Source: Aphrocallistes beatrix
Taxonomy: Eukaryota > Porifera > Hexactinellida > Sceptrulophora > Aphrocallistidae
Direction: 5' to 3'
Assembly (NCBI GenBank): GCA_963281255.1
Contig: OY725495.1
Span: 744,001-808,000, forward strand
Length of the DNA: 64,000 nt
Shown here: piece after piece, positions 41,827 through 50,357 of the stretch
Layout: every line of letters starts with the position of its first letter
Numbering within the stretch: position 1 is the stretch's first letter
Translations under genes and position numbers: made by a program
Notes under the pieces: model-generated
What the model was told of the DNA's origin: nothing
What the model saw: the letters and a program-made list of their open reading frames with translations, nothing else
The model's database searches: none

Positions 41827-43095
41827 TCAGTTGACTGAAATGCTAGCAGCATTTAGCAGTGGTTCTTCTTCTGAATGATTTTCAATGGTTGGATACCATC
41901 CGATCAGATAATAGAGAGTGTAGTCCTTTATATTCCAACCTTCTTTCACTGAAAACCATCTTGACTTCACTTGAACATCACGTTTAGAGCTTGAAAGGGA
42001 GTAAATGTAGGATGTAAATATGAACCCGATGAAACCCAATATAATAAGCATTGCCCCAATCATTGACCATGTGTTCATCACCTCGCCATGTACAAGGAAA
42101 TCAGCGAGAGCTGAGCTGGGAAGAGCTAGCAACGCTCCCATACTCACAAATAATGGAGAAGACAGGATGATACCAAGTAGAATCAAGATGTTAGAAATAG
42201 CATCGAGAGTGCTACTGAGTAGAATGACTAACGCCACGTTAATACTAGGTAGTTCAAATCTCTCTAGGCCAGTGAAATGTGCTATTACGATAAAAGGCGC
42301 AACAATGATAATGTACCAAATTCCAATCAGACCGAGTAAACGTATTGTGTTCATTATCGGAGCTGTGTCGTCTTTCTTAGTTGCGAACCTTTTATACAGA
42401 ACCTCATAGAGCGAGTATAAGATAGTACTGACAATGACTAGGATGTACCCAAGGGGGGAGGGGCTGTTCTCTGATACCGAGGGGCTCGTGGAATTGGAAA
42501 TATTAGTAGTTACGTTGATTAAGGTGGTATTGTTTGTAGAAGGTTGATTGGTTTGGAATACAGTAATGAGGGTCACACCTACCAATGAAATGAGGAGGGA
42601 AAACACCTTGGAAAGATTGACACTCTCACCGAGAATCGGGATGGAAAATATGAAAACAAAAGCTGGAGCAGATTCGTATATAGCTGTGTTCGCCGCTACT
42701 TCAGTTCTTGGGAGAGATAAGTACCAAGTGTAATTGTAACAGAATATTATTAGAGTGAAGACAAAGGAAATGAAAATTGAATACTTCCATGAAAAGCTCC
42801 CTTCTTTAAATTTTTTAAACTTCCAGTTGCCAAGAATGTAGTAGAATACAATCCAAATGATGATGAAGACTAAATAACTGAAATGGACGATGTAACTGAC
42901 AAACATTGGCTTATCGTACGACTCCTCTACCTCTTGAATGGTTTCCGCTCGAGTTATCCAGCAAGCAATATCCCCGAGGATACATAAGAAAGCCAGAATT
43001 AATTTCCATTGAATTTTTACTTTTATTTTTGTCAAAAAAGAATTTTTATTTCGCTTTGTTAAACTCTGTTCTACCTCATTATCAGGGTTATTCAT
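41827..43095 (-). CDS. DMT-superfamily transporter, SLC35F-like
   Basis: 422-residue single-exon ORF, ATG at 43095. About ten hydrophobic segments in the two-times-five arrangement of EamA/DMT transporters: LILAFLCILGDIACW, a segment around YLVFIIIWIVFYYI, IFISFVFTLIIF, the motif NTAIYESAPAFVFIFSIPIL, VFSLLISLVGVTLI, then a Ser/Thr/Asn-rich, N-glycosylation-rich loop (about residues 180-210), GYILVIVSTILYSLYEVLYK, and further segments ending about residue 365. The loop, the SLYEVLYKR segment and the LADFLVHGE segment resemble SLC35F3/F4/F5 and fungal YML018C-like carriers. The C-terminal tail has the acidic di-leucine EEEPLLN, a plausible endolysosomal or Golgi sorting signal. Substrate unknown. 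Confidence 0.85.
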   Translation of the reverse strand: MNNPDNEVEQSLTKRNKNSFLTKIKVKIQWKLILAFLCILGDIACWITRAETIQEVEESYDKPMFVSYIVHFSYLVFIIIWIVFYYILGNWKFKKFKEGSFSWKYSIFISFVFTLIIFCYNYTWYLSLPRTEVAANTAIYESAPAFVFIFSIPILGESVNLSKVFSLLISLVGVTLITVFQTNQPSTNNTTLINVTTNISNSTSPSVSENSPSPLGYILVIVSTILYSLYEVLYKRFATKKDDTAPIMNTIRLLGLIGIWYIIIVAPFIVIAHFTGLERFELPSINVALVILLSSTLDAISNILILLGIILSSPLFVSMGALLALPSSALADFLVHGEVMNTWSMIGAMLIILGFIGFIFTSYIYSLSSSKRDVQVKSRWFSVKEGWNIKDYTLYYLIGWYPTIENHSEEEPLLNAASISVN

Positions 43096-43635
43096 AATAC
43101 AAGATAAACTCGTGGTAGATCACGATTGTTAATTAAACAAATGGATTAATATAATTAATTGATATGCAGTCTGTTTCTACAATGTTACTATTATATAAAA
43201 GGATGAAAGTATCAGTTTACAATTGTCACATGATATTCTAGTCATGAATCTTTTCTACTGGCAACGTTTACCATGGAAATTTACAATATTTAAGAACGCT
43301 CCCTCGTTCCTTCATTAATTTTTTCTTTTTCTTCTTTCTTAAAATTGGTATTAATCTAAAGTCCCAACCCTTTAAGCACGTAATCTGCATTCCCTCACCA
43401 ATTTGTACTCACAGTACATAGAATTATTAATTTAACTAGCTACATTAGTGTTTCAGAATGCTGGTAGTATATGGATTCAAATGAATATTATCTTAGTTAT
43501 TGCATAGTGTTATACAATCGTTTTATCGATTCGCCACGACTTCACCCCGCATTTAACATACGAATTCTGATTCATTAATTCATAGAGACAATTGGTACAG
43601 AATGAGAAGTGTCTAGGGTAGAGGCTGATCAATTA
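43096..43635. other. 5' flank of the transporter, no gene seen
   Basis: AT-rich. No recognised element or gene. Confidence 0.4.
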
Positions 43636-43966
43636 TTAGTCTTTTTCGTGCTGTTACCATTGCGATACGCTACAGTATTGTGCGTAGACAGACACAGAAC
43701 AAGCCTGGTCAGCCTGAAACACAGCTGCTCGACTATACAAATCAGCAATACAAGCTCTTTCCACTGCTAGCCTCAGCCTATGCTTTCTACTTTCTATCTC
43801 GAAACATTTTTGAATTGTATTTGAAACAATCAAAATTGACCGAAGGAAACTTAGATTTGCTTCCAGAGCTGCACGCATCATCACCAGAGGTTAAGTCTGT
43901 CACGTCTACTATCGCACCTATTAAAAGTGTGTCGTGTGGCTTATGGAGGTAATTCTTGCGACGAAA
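43636..43966 (+). pseudogene. Acyl-CoA oxidase (peroxisomal) exon fragment
   Basis: Reads SLFRAVTIAIRYSIVRRQT, then NKPGQPETQLLDYTNQQYKL, FPLLASAYAFYF, a gap-like stretch, LPELHASSPEVKSVTS. This matches the ACOX1/ACOX3 region before the conserved CRxAxGGxG motif. That motif (CRVAYGG) is present but in the next frame, so one base has been gained or lost near 43925-43932. The left boundary follows TTATTAG (acceptor-like) and the right one is GGAG followed by GTAATT (donor-like), so this looks like one exon of an intron-containing gene. No neighbouring ACOX exon was found in the window. Fatty-acid beta-oxidation function applies to the family only. Confidence 0.75.
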
Positions 43967-44509
43967 ATCCGCCATTCTGTTCTAACGGCCACTTTATATC
44001 GCGGTCACCTGTAAATAACGGCAACTTAAAAACAGTCTCATCGTCTACTTTAGAATGGCTGAATTTTCGTCGCCCAGAATGTTTATATCCTGGTATTTTA
44101 GCCTGGTCCCCTGAATGGATCCTTTCGCTCTTACTTATTTCTCAACCAAAACCTTCCATTTTTTTAACATATCCGCTCCAAAAGTTTCAATCTCCACTCC
44201 TTCTATATTAGCGTCAGTTTATTTTAACCTCTAATTAGATGAAATTTTCGCGGACAAAAATTCCGTTTATCCTTAGAATAGGTTCCACTGCATTCAAACA
44301 ATAAAAAAAGTGCTGCTATGCAGTTAGTATTGTTACGAGGCAATAAAACTATTGTATAGGATGGAATCTATGAAAATAAGTATTGATGATCTGCCAGCTG
44401 GCCGTGACTTCTTTCATAATCAGATAGTAAACGCCTTTTTTATGAAGGCGCCTAATTATGTGTATATTTTGCCATTCCTACGAATTCCGATATATGTACG
44501 TACAGTAGA

Positions 44510-44584
44510 TATTGGATATACTAAGCAGTGATCATTCTAAGGGGTTTGGAGCACCTCAAACCCCTTAGAATTATCACTACTTAG
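44510..44584. repeat. Palindromic short element beside a hAT insertion
   Basis: ATTCTAAGGGGTTTG and its inverse CAAACCCCTTAGAAT form a strong hairpin, extended by TACTAAGCAGTGAT / ATCACTACTTAGTA if the hAT-like element at 44585-45064 is removed. So the hAT element inserted at the end of an older palindrome. Confidence 0.65.
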
Positions 44585-45064
44585 CAAGGCCGTAGCAACC
44601 GGTACGGCTGGAACGGCCATGGCCGTACCACTTTTACGGCCCTTACATCTTAATGATTTTGTATTCAATAAGTGAACCTAAATACCTAATAGTACTACAG
44701 TAGAACTCGGTTAGTACGTACCCCTCCGGGAAGCGGAAAAAAGTACGTACTATCCGTAAGTACGTACTAACCGAGTTGATGTTACATAGGAATCTATATA
44801 ATAAATGAATTTTGGTTCAGAGAAATGAGTACGTACTAAGCCGAAGTACGTCTTATCCCGAGTACGTACTAACCGAGTTCTACTGTATTTACAAAAATGA
44901 ACTATTGTTGCTTGATAAGAACTGCTGATATCGATATTTGACCCTATAAGGTTCGAAATATTTGTGGCGGGCAAGCCCGCAAGACCCCATATGGTTGCTC
45001 GCTACGATCGGTCTGATCCACCAAGAATGGCCGTACCACTTTTCATGAGCTTGCTACGGCCCTG
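44585..45064. mobile_element. hAT-type MITE (480 bp) with 8-bp target duplication
   Basis: Ends CAAGGCCGTAGCAACC and, inverted, CAGGGCCGTAGCAAGC. CTACTTAG at 44577-44584 is repeated exactly at 45065-45072. Non-coding. Contains the nested MITE at 44698-44885. The ends resemble the element at 1261-1407. Confidence 0.85.
44698..44885. mobile_element. pogo/Tigger-like MITE (188 bp), nested in a hAT element
   Basis: CAGTAGAACTCGGTTAGTAC...GTACTAACCGAGTTCTACTG with TA on both flanks. The motif AGTACGTACTA is repeated inside. Confidence 0.85.
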
Positions 45065-45072
45065 CTACTTAG

Positions 45073-45457
45073 TATATCGACGACATTCCATACTAATTTT
45101 ATTGGATATAGTGATAATTTGACCCAAAATTCCCTGTCCTCGGCACTATCACTATAGCCAATATATTATACTATACTAAATTATCAATGATTATACAAGT
45201 ATATATATCATTTTATTTCTTAAAGGGTGAAACTAAATAACATTACGTTTCAATATGCAATCGATTCTGGTTAGTACATTACATAGGAACCATCTTATTC
45301 GGAATTTGTGTTAACTGGAGTTAATTGTATCTACGTTTATATGCAGGTAACTCAAAAAGTGTACTCATTATCAGGAGAAACATATTATCCTCCTTAACTA
45401 ACGAGAGTCTGTATAAAATTGCATAATTTAATGTAGCGGTTTTTAAGCTCTTTCGAC
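45073..45457. other. Spacer with dispersed ATTGGATATAGTGATAA repeat
   Basis: ATTGGATATAGTGATAATTTG and the following CACTATCACTATAGCCAATA are inverted around a GTCCTCGGC core. A diverged copy is near 58930-59000. No gene. Confidence 0.4.
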
Positions 45458-45595
45458 TTATTTGGGTAATTTCTCAACATTCTGCAAACCTCTCCCAGAC
45501 CGTATATAATCAGTAATCTGATCCTGTAGACCCTTAACTAATTCTCTGGCTCCCAGGTTGGGCTGGAACCACTGATCTAATGCAATATTCCATTC
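45458..45595 (-). pseudogene. Short coding-like fragment, unrecognised
   Basis: Minus-strand open stretch of 45 codons (EWNIALDQWFQPNLGARELV, then KGLQDQITDYIRSGRGLQN) ending in TAA at 45458-45460, preceded by an in-frame TGA. The residue composition looks coding, but there is no start codon and I do not recognise the family. It could be a last exon or a gene relic. Confidence 0.3.
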
Positions 45596-45708
45596 TCATA
45601 GATTTAGTTCTGTTTGGTTATGGCAACAAATGATCTAAAACAAATTCAAAGATTCTACTATCAATCAAACGACAGAAAAACAGAAAGAATTTGAGTTTGA
45701 GTTCCAAA

Positions 45709-45810
45709 TAGGGGCGTAGCCAGTGGCGCCGACAAGGGCCTGCCAGGGGCTACGGTCTGTCTTAACTGGGCCTGCGGGAAGGCTCTGCAGGCCCATTGGC
45801 TGCGCCTATG
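45709..45810. mobile_element. hAT-type mini-element (102 bp) with 8-bp target duplication
   Basis: Starts TAGGGGCGTAGCCAGTGG and ends CCATTGGCTGCGCCTATG. GTTCCAAA occurs at 45701-45708 and again at 45811-45818. GC-rich compared with its surroundings. Confidence 0.8.
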
Positions 45811-45946
45811 GTTCCAAACGAAACATATCAGTCTCGACTTTGACAAGACAACATTGAAGTTAGCTGGTACGCGTAGTGGTCTAGATAGTGTGGCTAACTC
45901 TACTACTGTAGTATCTAGCTTACCTGTAGTAGATTATGAAGAAAAA

Positions 45947-46720
45947 ATGACTCCTGTACTCAGTATAGGAGGAGAAACATCAGGTAGTAAAGAAGGACAG
46001 TTCAATTTTCCTTATGGGGTAGGAGATACCCGTAACAACAGGATTCAAGTATTTGATGAAGATGGAAAGTATTTGTTCAAGTTTGGTGATGAAGATGGAG
46101 CTGGTAAGATGGAGTATCCTCATTATATTGCTGTATCCCAAGACAAAGTGTTTGTATCTCAAAGTGGAGTTAATTGGTTGTTAGTTTACGATTTAAATGG
46201 AACATTTCTGAAACAGATCGGAACTCCAGGGAGTGGAGAAGGACAATTTAACAAACCACATGGCATTACTATCAATGAATCGAATGGAGATATATTTGTG
46301 TGTGACTTTATTACTAGTAATAACCGTATCCAGATATTTTCAAAGGATTTACTATTCAAGTCTCAGTTTGGACATAAAATACTGAAGTATCCTTGTGACA
46401 TAAAACTAACTAACGAGTATATTTATGTACTGTGCTCCTTTAATCCCTTCCTCTATTCTTTCAACTATAATCTAGCTCAGGTACAGAATTCTGTTTCCAA
46501 TTCTATTTCCAAACATTTAACAAAATCCTATTCATTTATTATAGATGGTGCTGGTAACTTTATAGCAGATTATTTAGAATACGGTGTTGTTATATTCAAT
46601 CAAGAAGGAGATTTACTTCATAAAATTACTGATAGCATACAAGGTCCATTTGGCGTATCAGTAGATGCAAGAGGGAGAATCATCATTGTAGGTGACAACC
46701 ATCATGTTTTGTTCTTCTAG
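45947..46720 (+). CDS. NHL-repeat protein with a shortened first blade
   Basis: The first ATG (45947) gives 257 residues. The same frame is open further upstream, through at least 45854 (LAGTRSGLDSVANSTTVVSS), without an ATG, so the true N-terminus may have been lost next to the hAT insertion at 45709-45810. NHL blades: FNFPYGVGDTRNNRIQVF, YPHYIAVSQDKVFVS, FNKPHGITINESNGDIFVCD, YPCDIKLTNEYIYVL, GAGNFIADYLEYGVVIF and GPFGVSVDARGRIIIV. The first blade runs PYGV directly into GDTRNN, about 11 residues shorter than a normal NHL unit, which suggests an in-frame deletion. Related to the 85-987 gene in fold and style. Function unknown; could be a decaying copy. Confidence 0.75.
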   Translation: MTPVLSIGGETSGSKEGQFNFPYGVGDTRNNRIQVFDEDGKYLFKFGDEDGAGKMEYPHYIAVSQDKVFVSQSGVNWLLVYDLNGTFLKQIGTPGSGEGQFNKPHGITINESNGDIFVCDFITSNNRIQIFSKDLLFKSQFGHKILKYPCDIKLTNEYIYVLCSFNPFLYSFNYNLAQVQNSVSNSISKHLTKSYSFIIDGAGNFIADYLEYGVVIFNQEGDLLHKITDSIQGPFGVSVDARGRIIIVGDNHHVLFF

Positions 46721-47056
46721 ATTGAATAAATATTAGAATGCAGCTAGTTTATTCTCAAGGATATTTTCATCACTCGTTTATACCACATTACTATCAATCT
46801 CACTTTTGAGATTTTCTTTAGTCAAATGGTGCTTTATATTTATGACATCTAGTATATTTCATTTTTAGTTGAAGGAGATTCTATGGTTTATTTTGTATTA
46901 TCTTTGTTCCTACTTCACTATGAAAGTACGTACATTGGTTTATGCAGCCTGTGTATTATTATAATATGATATATTCCCTCGGATGCACTTTTTTCTATCT
47001 TACGGCAAGTTGGCATTGACACCACTTTTTTTCTATTTTTCTATTTATAGTAATTA

Positions 47057-47695
47057 CAGTAGACCCTCGATTATCCGAACAGTGTGTTCGAGTACCACTC
47101 ATTTTATCAAATACTTTTCAATCGAATTTGTGAAAATAATGTGTCCAGATAACTGAAATAATGTGTCCAGATAACTGAAATAATGTGTTCGGATAACTGA
47201 AATAATGTGTTCGGATAACTGAAATAATGTGTTCGGATAACTGAAATAATGTGCTCAGATAACTGAAATAATGTGTTCGGATAACTGAAATAATGTGTTC
47301 GGATAACTGAAATAATGTGTTCAGATAACTGAAATAATGTGTTCGGATAACTGAAATAATGTGTTCGGATAACTGAAATATGTGTTCGGATAACTGAAAT
47401 AATGTGTTCGGATAACTGAAATAATGTGTTCGGATAACTGAAATATGTGTTCGGATAACTGAAATAATGTTTAATAAATCAATTCCTTAAAAATGTATGT
47501 TCCAAAATTGTGCGTAGCATTGTCAATTTGTTTGGCTATACATACGTGTAAGTAGTATTCAAATCATAATACGTTCTTTAATAACATCTAAGTTGGTACA
47601 TGTGCATTTAAGAGCGTAAAATACGTATTTCACTTATCCGAACACCAATCTTTGAGCTAACAAACGGAGGTGTTCGGATAACCGAGGGTGTACTG
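47057..47695. mobile_element. pogo/Tigger-like MITE carrying a minisatellite (639 bp)
   Basis: Ends CAGTAGACCCTCGATTATCC and, inverted, CAGTACACCCTCGGTTATCC, flanked by TA. About half of the interior is the tandem array at 47136-47470, whose unit contains the terminal motif TTCGGATAAC. Confidence 0.85.
47136..47470. repeat. 22-bp minisatellite, about 15 units
   Basis: Unit TGTG followed by TTCGGATAACTGAAATAA. Fifteen copies; variants TCCAG, CTCAG and TTCAG replace TTCGG in four units, and two units are 2-3 bases short. Head-to-tail, with no spacers. Confidence 0.95.
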
Positions 47696-48115
47696 TACTC
47701 CAAACTTATATGGCTTCCCCGTTAAATATAGCTTAAACAGGAAATGACGCAACACATTCCTGTGGCAAAGAAGTATTTTAATCAGCACATCCAAATTCAT
47801 ATTGCGAAAACCCATATTATGAATGCTCTACTTCAGAGCTGCCCAACTCATTTCGTTCATGAGCCAAATTGAATACCTAGTGATGAGTATCGGGCTAAAT
47901 TGAAAATAATTTATATTTTATACCTTAGTTTTCTCTTGCCATCCCGATTATTTTAAATACAAAGGTAATTCAGTCGAAGAAATGTGAGAACTAACATCGT
48001 TATTTAGATAATGAAGATACTGAAGATAAATAATATTGATAATTCACACTCCAAAACATTCCATATCAAACACCAGTAAAATACAAGTTTTTGTTTACTT
48101 CCTATGTGATTTGTT

Positions 48116-48291
48116 GGTATGGTGGAATAGTTCGGACCATAACCGGAAATAGTTCGACTTTCCTAAAAAGGAAATAGTTCGAATAAAAAACACCTTTAAT
48201 CCTAATGATAAAAAGTCGAACTATTTCCTAAATCCACAATTCGAACTATTTCCTTTTTCGAAAAGTCGAATCATTTCCGCATTACCATTTG
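48116..48291. mobile_element. MITE with reiterated AAATAGTTCGA motif
   Basis: Ends TGGTATGGTGGAATAGTTCG and, inverted, TGGTAATGCGGAAATGATTC. The interior repeats GGAAATAGTTCGA in both orientations. No clear target duplication read. Confidence 0.6.
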
Positions 48292-48810
48292 TTTTATTAG
48301 GTATGGTGACGACTAATATGTACTCGGATAGTTATAGCCCAAATACTATTTCAGGTTTACAATCAAAATTAAAATCATCTCTGCCCCATCCCACACACAG
48401 ATGTTCTGTCGCACTATTCTTAATTCACTAATATACTTTCCTTTCCTCTTGATTTATTACGAGACGTATGGTCTTGGTCGTTTCACCGCGACCCTTCCTG
48501 GACTTCAGAAATAGTTTTTATCTATTCGGACTAGACCGTTTAGGGACTTTGCGTATAATTTTTTGGAGCCCTACACATTGTATTTTCAGCTTTGTGATTC
48601 GAGTTAACTATTTTGCAATTCATGAATCATTAAATAAAAATATTCTTACTTTTCTTGTCACTTCATTAAACTTCATTGAACCCAACAACAAAATCAAATT
48701 ATGTACTCTATTTGTGTGCTCTGTAAGATCAATGAACAAACAAACAAAAATTTTAGTATTTTATACTTGTAGATAGGTTATTATTTATGTTGAATAAAAA
48801 CTGGATTAAA

Positions 48811-49665
48811 ATGGAACAGAAGTTAAGAAGAGATTCAGATTACGAATCATCTGAAGAATCGGAATACTTTAGTGCTACAGATTGTCTGGATGAAATAGAG
48901 TTTCAGCAGATAGAAGAGGATGATGATGATTTTGCTTATAATAGTCCTGCAGCAGATATTCCTATGCAAGACTCACACAGGCATTCTAATCATATCATGG
49001 AAAAAGCAAGAAAAATGTGTCCACCTGCAAGTATGTTGTATCTTCCAAAAACAAATAATCATGAGTCAAAAAGGTACGATTGGAGTATTTCGACGCCATT
49101 TCAATGCTGCCAACCATCGATTATCCGAACCCTTCCTACTACCACCACCGTAAACTCTAAATCATTATTACGTACTTCATCTCTCAATGTGCACAATCGT
49201 GCTCATACTGGAGAGAAGCCGCACGAATGTTCAACCACGCGTAGATTACACGTTCGCAGTCATACTGCAAAGAGGTCCTATAAATGCTTGGCCTGTTCTA
49301 AATCTTTTCTTGGGTCCTCCGATCTTAAGAGGCACATTCGTATTCACACAGGAGAGAAACCCTTTGAATGTCCAACTTGTCATAAATCATTTTCTCAGAG
49401 ACCAACTCTTATTTCGCACTTTCGTACGCACACTGGAGAGAGGCCGTATGAATGCCAAGCTTGCCACAAATCATTTACTGAGGTCTCAGCCTTAAAATAT
49501 CACATTCGTACTCACACTGGAGAGAAAGCCTATGAATGCTTAACTTGTTCTAAATCTTTTATTACTTCCTCCAATCTTAAGAGGCACATTCGTACTCACA
49601 CTGGAGTGAAATCTTATGAATGCACTCCTAGTTCTAAATCCTTCTCTCAGCTCTCAAATCTTTAG
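48811..49665 (+). CDS. Diverged member of the zinc-finger family
   Basis: The homologous start is ATG 48811 (MEQKLRRDSDYESSEESEYF), aligning with MELEHETDSNYESAEDGSEYF of the cluster; an in-frame ATG at 48787 would add eight residues. 284 residues from 48811. The N-domain keeps the spacing of the acidic core (ESSEESEYFSATD) although the rest has diverged. Four complete fingers: YKCLACSKSFLGSSDLKRH, FECPTCHKSFSQRPTLISH, YECQACHKSFTEVSALKYH and YECLTCSKSFITSSNLKRH. Two more are eroded (HECSTTRRLHVRSH; YECTPSSKSFSQ with Cys lost), and the finger before them has lost its Cys pair. It lacks the cluster's leader. An older paralogue, possibly decaying. Confidence 0.78.
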   Translation: MEQKLRRDSDYESSEESEYFSATDCLDEIEFQQIEEDDDDFAYNSPAADIPMQDSHRHSNHIMEKARKMCPPASMLYLPKTNNHESKRYDWSISTPFQCCQPSIIRTLPTTTTVNSKSLLRTSSLNVHNRAHTGEKPHECSTTRRLHVRSHTAKRSYKCLACSKSFLGSSDLKRHIRIHTGEKPFECPTCHKSFSQRPTLISHFRTHTGERPYECQACHKSFTEVSALKYHIRTHTGEKAYECLTCSKSFITSSNLKRHIRTHTGVKSYECTPSSKSFSQLSNL

Positions 49666-49797
49666 ATACATTTGCATCCATTCATACTGAAGAGAATTAC
49701 CTTCAATATTAATCATCCTATAGCTTTCCTTATTTAGATATATCATAAATAATTTGCTACTTTGCTGTTATTCTTGATAGCATTCTAAAATATGATT

Positions 49798-50235
49798 ATT
49801 CCTTACATTAGGCTAGAGGATGATTATAATATATTGTATATGTTCATTGAATTACGTATAACCCCTATTAATAATTAAAATCAAAGCCAACTGTAATGTT
49901 AAATTCCTGGATTCTGATTGGCTAGTACATTTTGACACCTTTTGTGGAAAGGTGTGAAAATATTTCAGAATTTGGACCTATGTTCAAATCTCCACCCTAT
50001 AAAAATATATGGTCCAAATTTTGTGTAATCTGGTTAAAAAAAATCCAGGAGCGCGCAGGCGGACGTACATTCGTACGCATGGACGTCGCACGCCGACATG
50101 ACATAAGGCATCTCCTATGCTAGGAACTGCACTAAAAACTGGAAGTCAGAGTGTCCAGACATCCCGATTTTTTTAGTACTTTAAGTGCAATATCTCTTGC
50201 GATATTATCTGAAATACGTAGATATTAAACTTTGT
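49798..50235 (+). repeat. About 440-bp direct repeat, copy A
   Basis: From TTAGGCTAGAGGATGATTAT to about ATACGTAGATATTA. Copy B is at 63538-63990 in the same orientation with high identity. It contains GGCGGACGTAC and a CATAAGGCATCTCCTATG block. At the place where copy B has the tRNA-like GGGTTCGAATCTCCACC this copy reads TGTTCAAATCTCCACCC. Confidence 0.8.
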
Positions 50236-50357
50236 TGGAAAAAGAAACAGTTTAATGAATATCCCTGGTAAATACAAATGGTTGGAGTAGAAAATGAACA
50301 CAAACAGATAAAGCAAATAGTGTTAAATAAAAGAAATCACAAACAAAGTAGTTTCAA

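Noticed and set aside
47136..47470. CRISPR-like array
   Set aside because: The units are directly adjacent without unique spacers; it is a minisatellite in a eukaryotic MITE.
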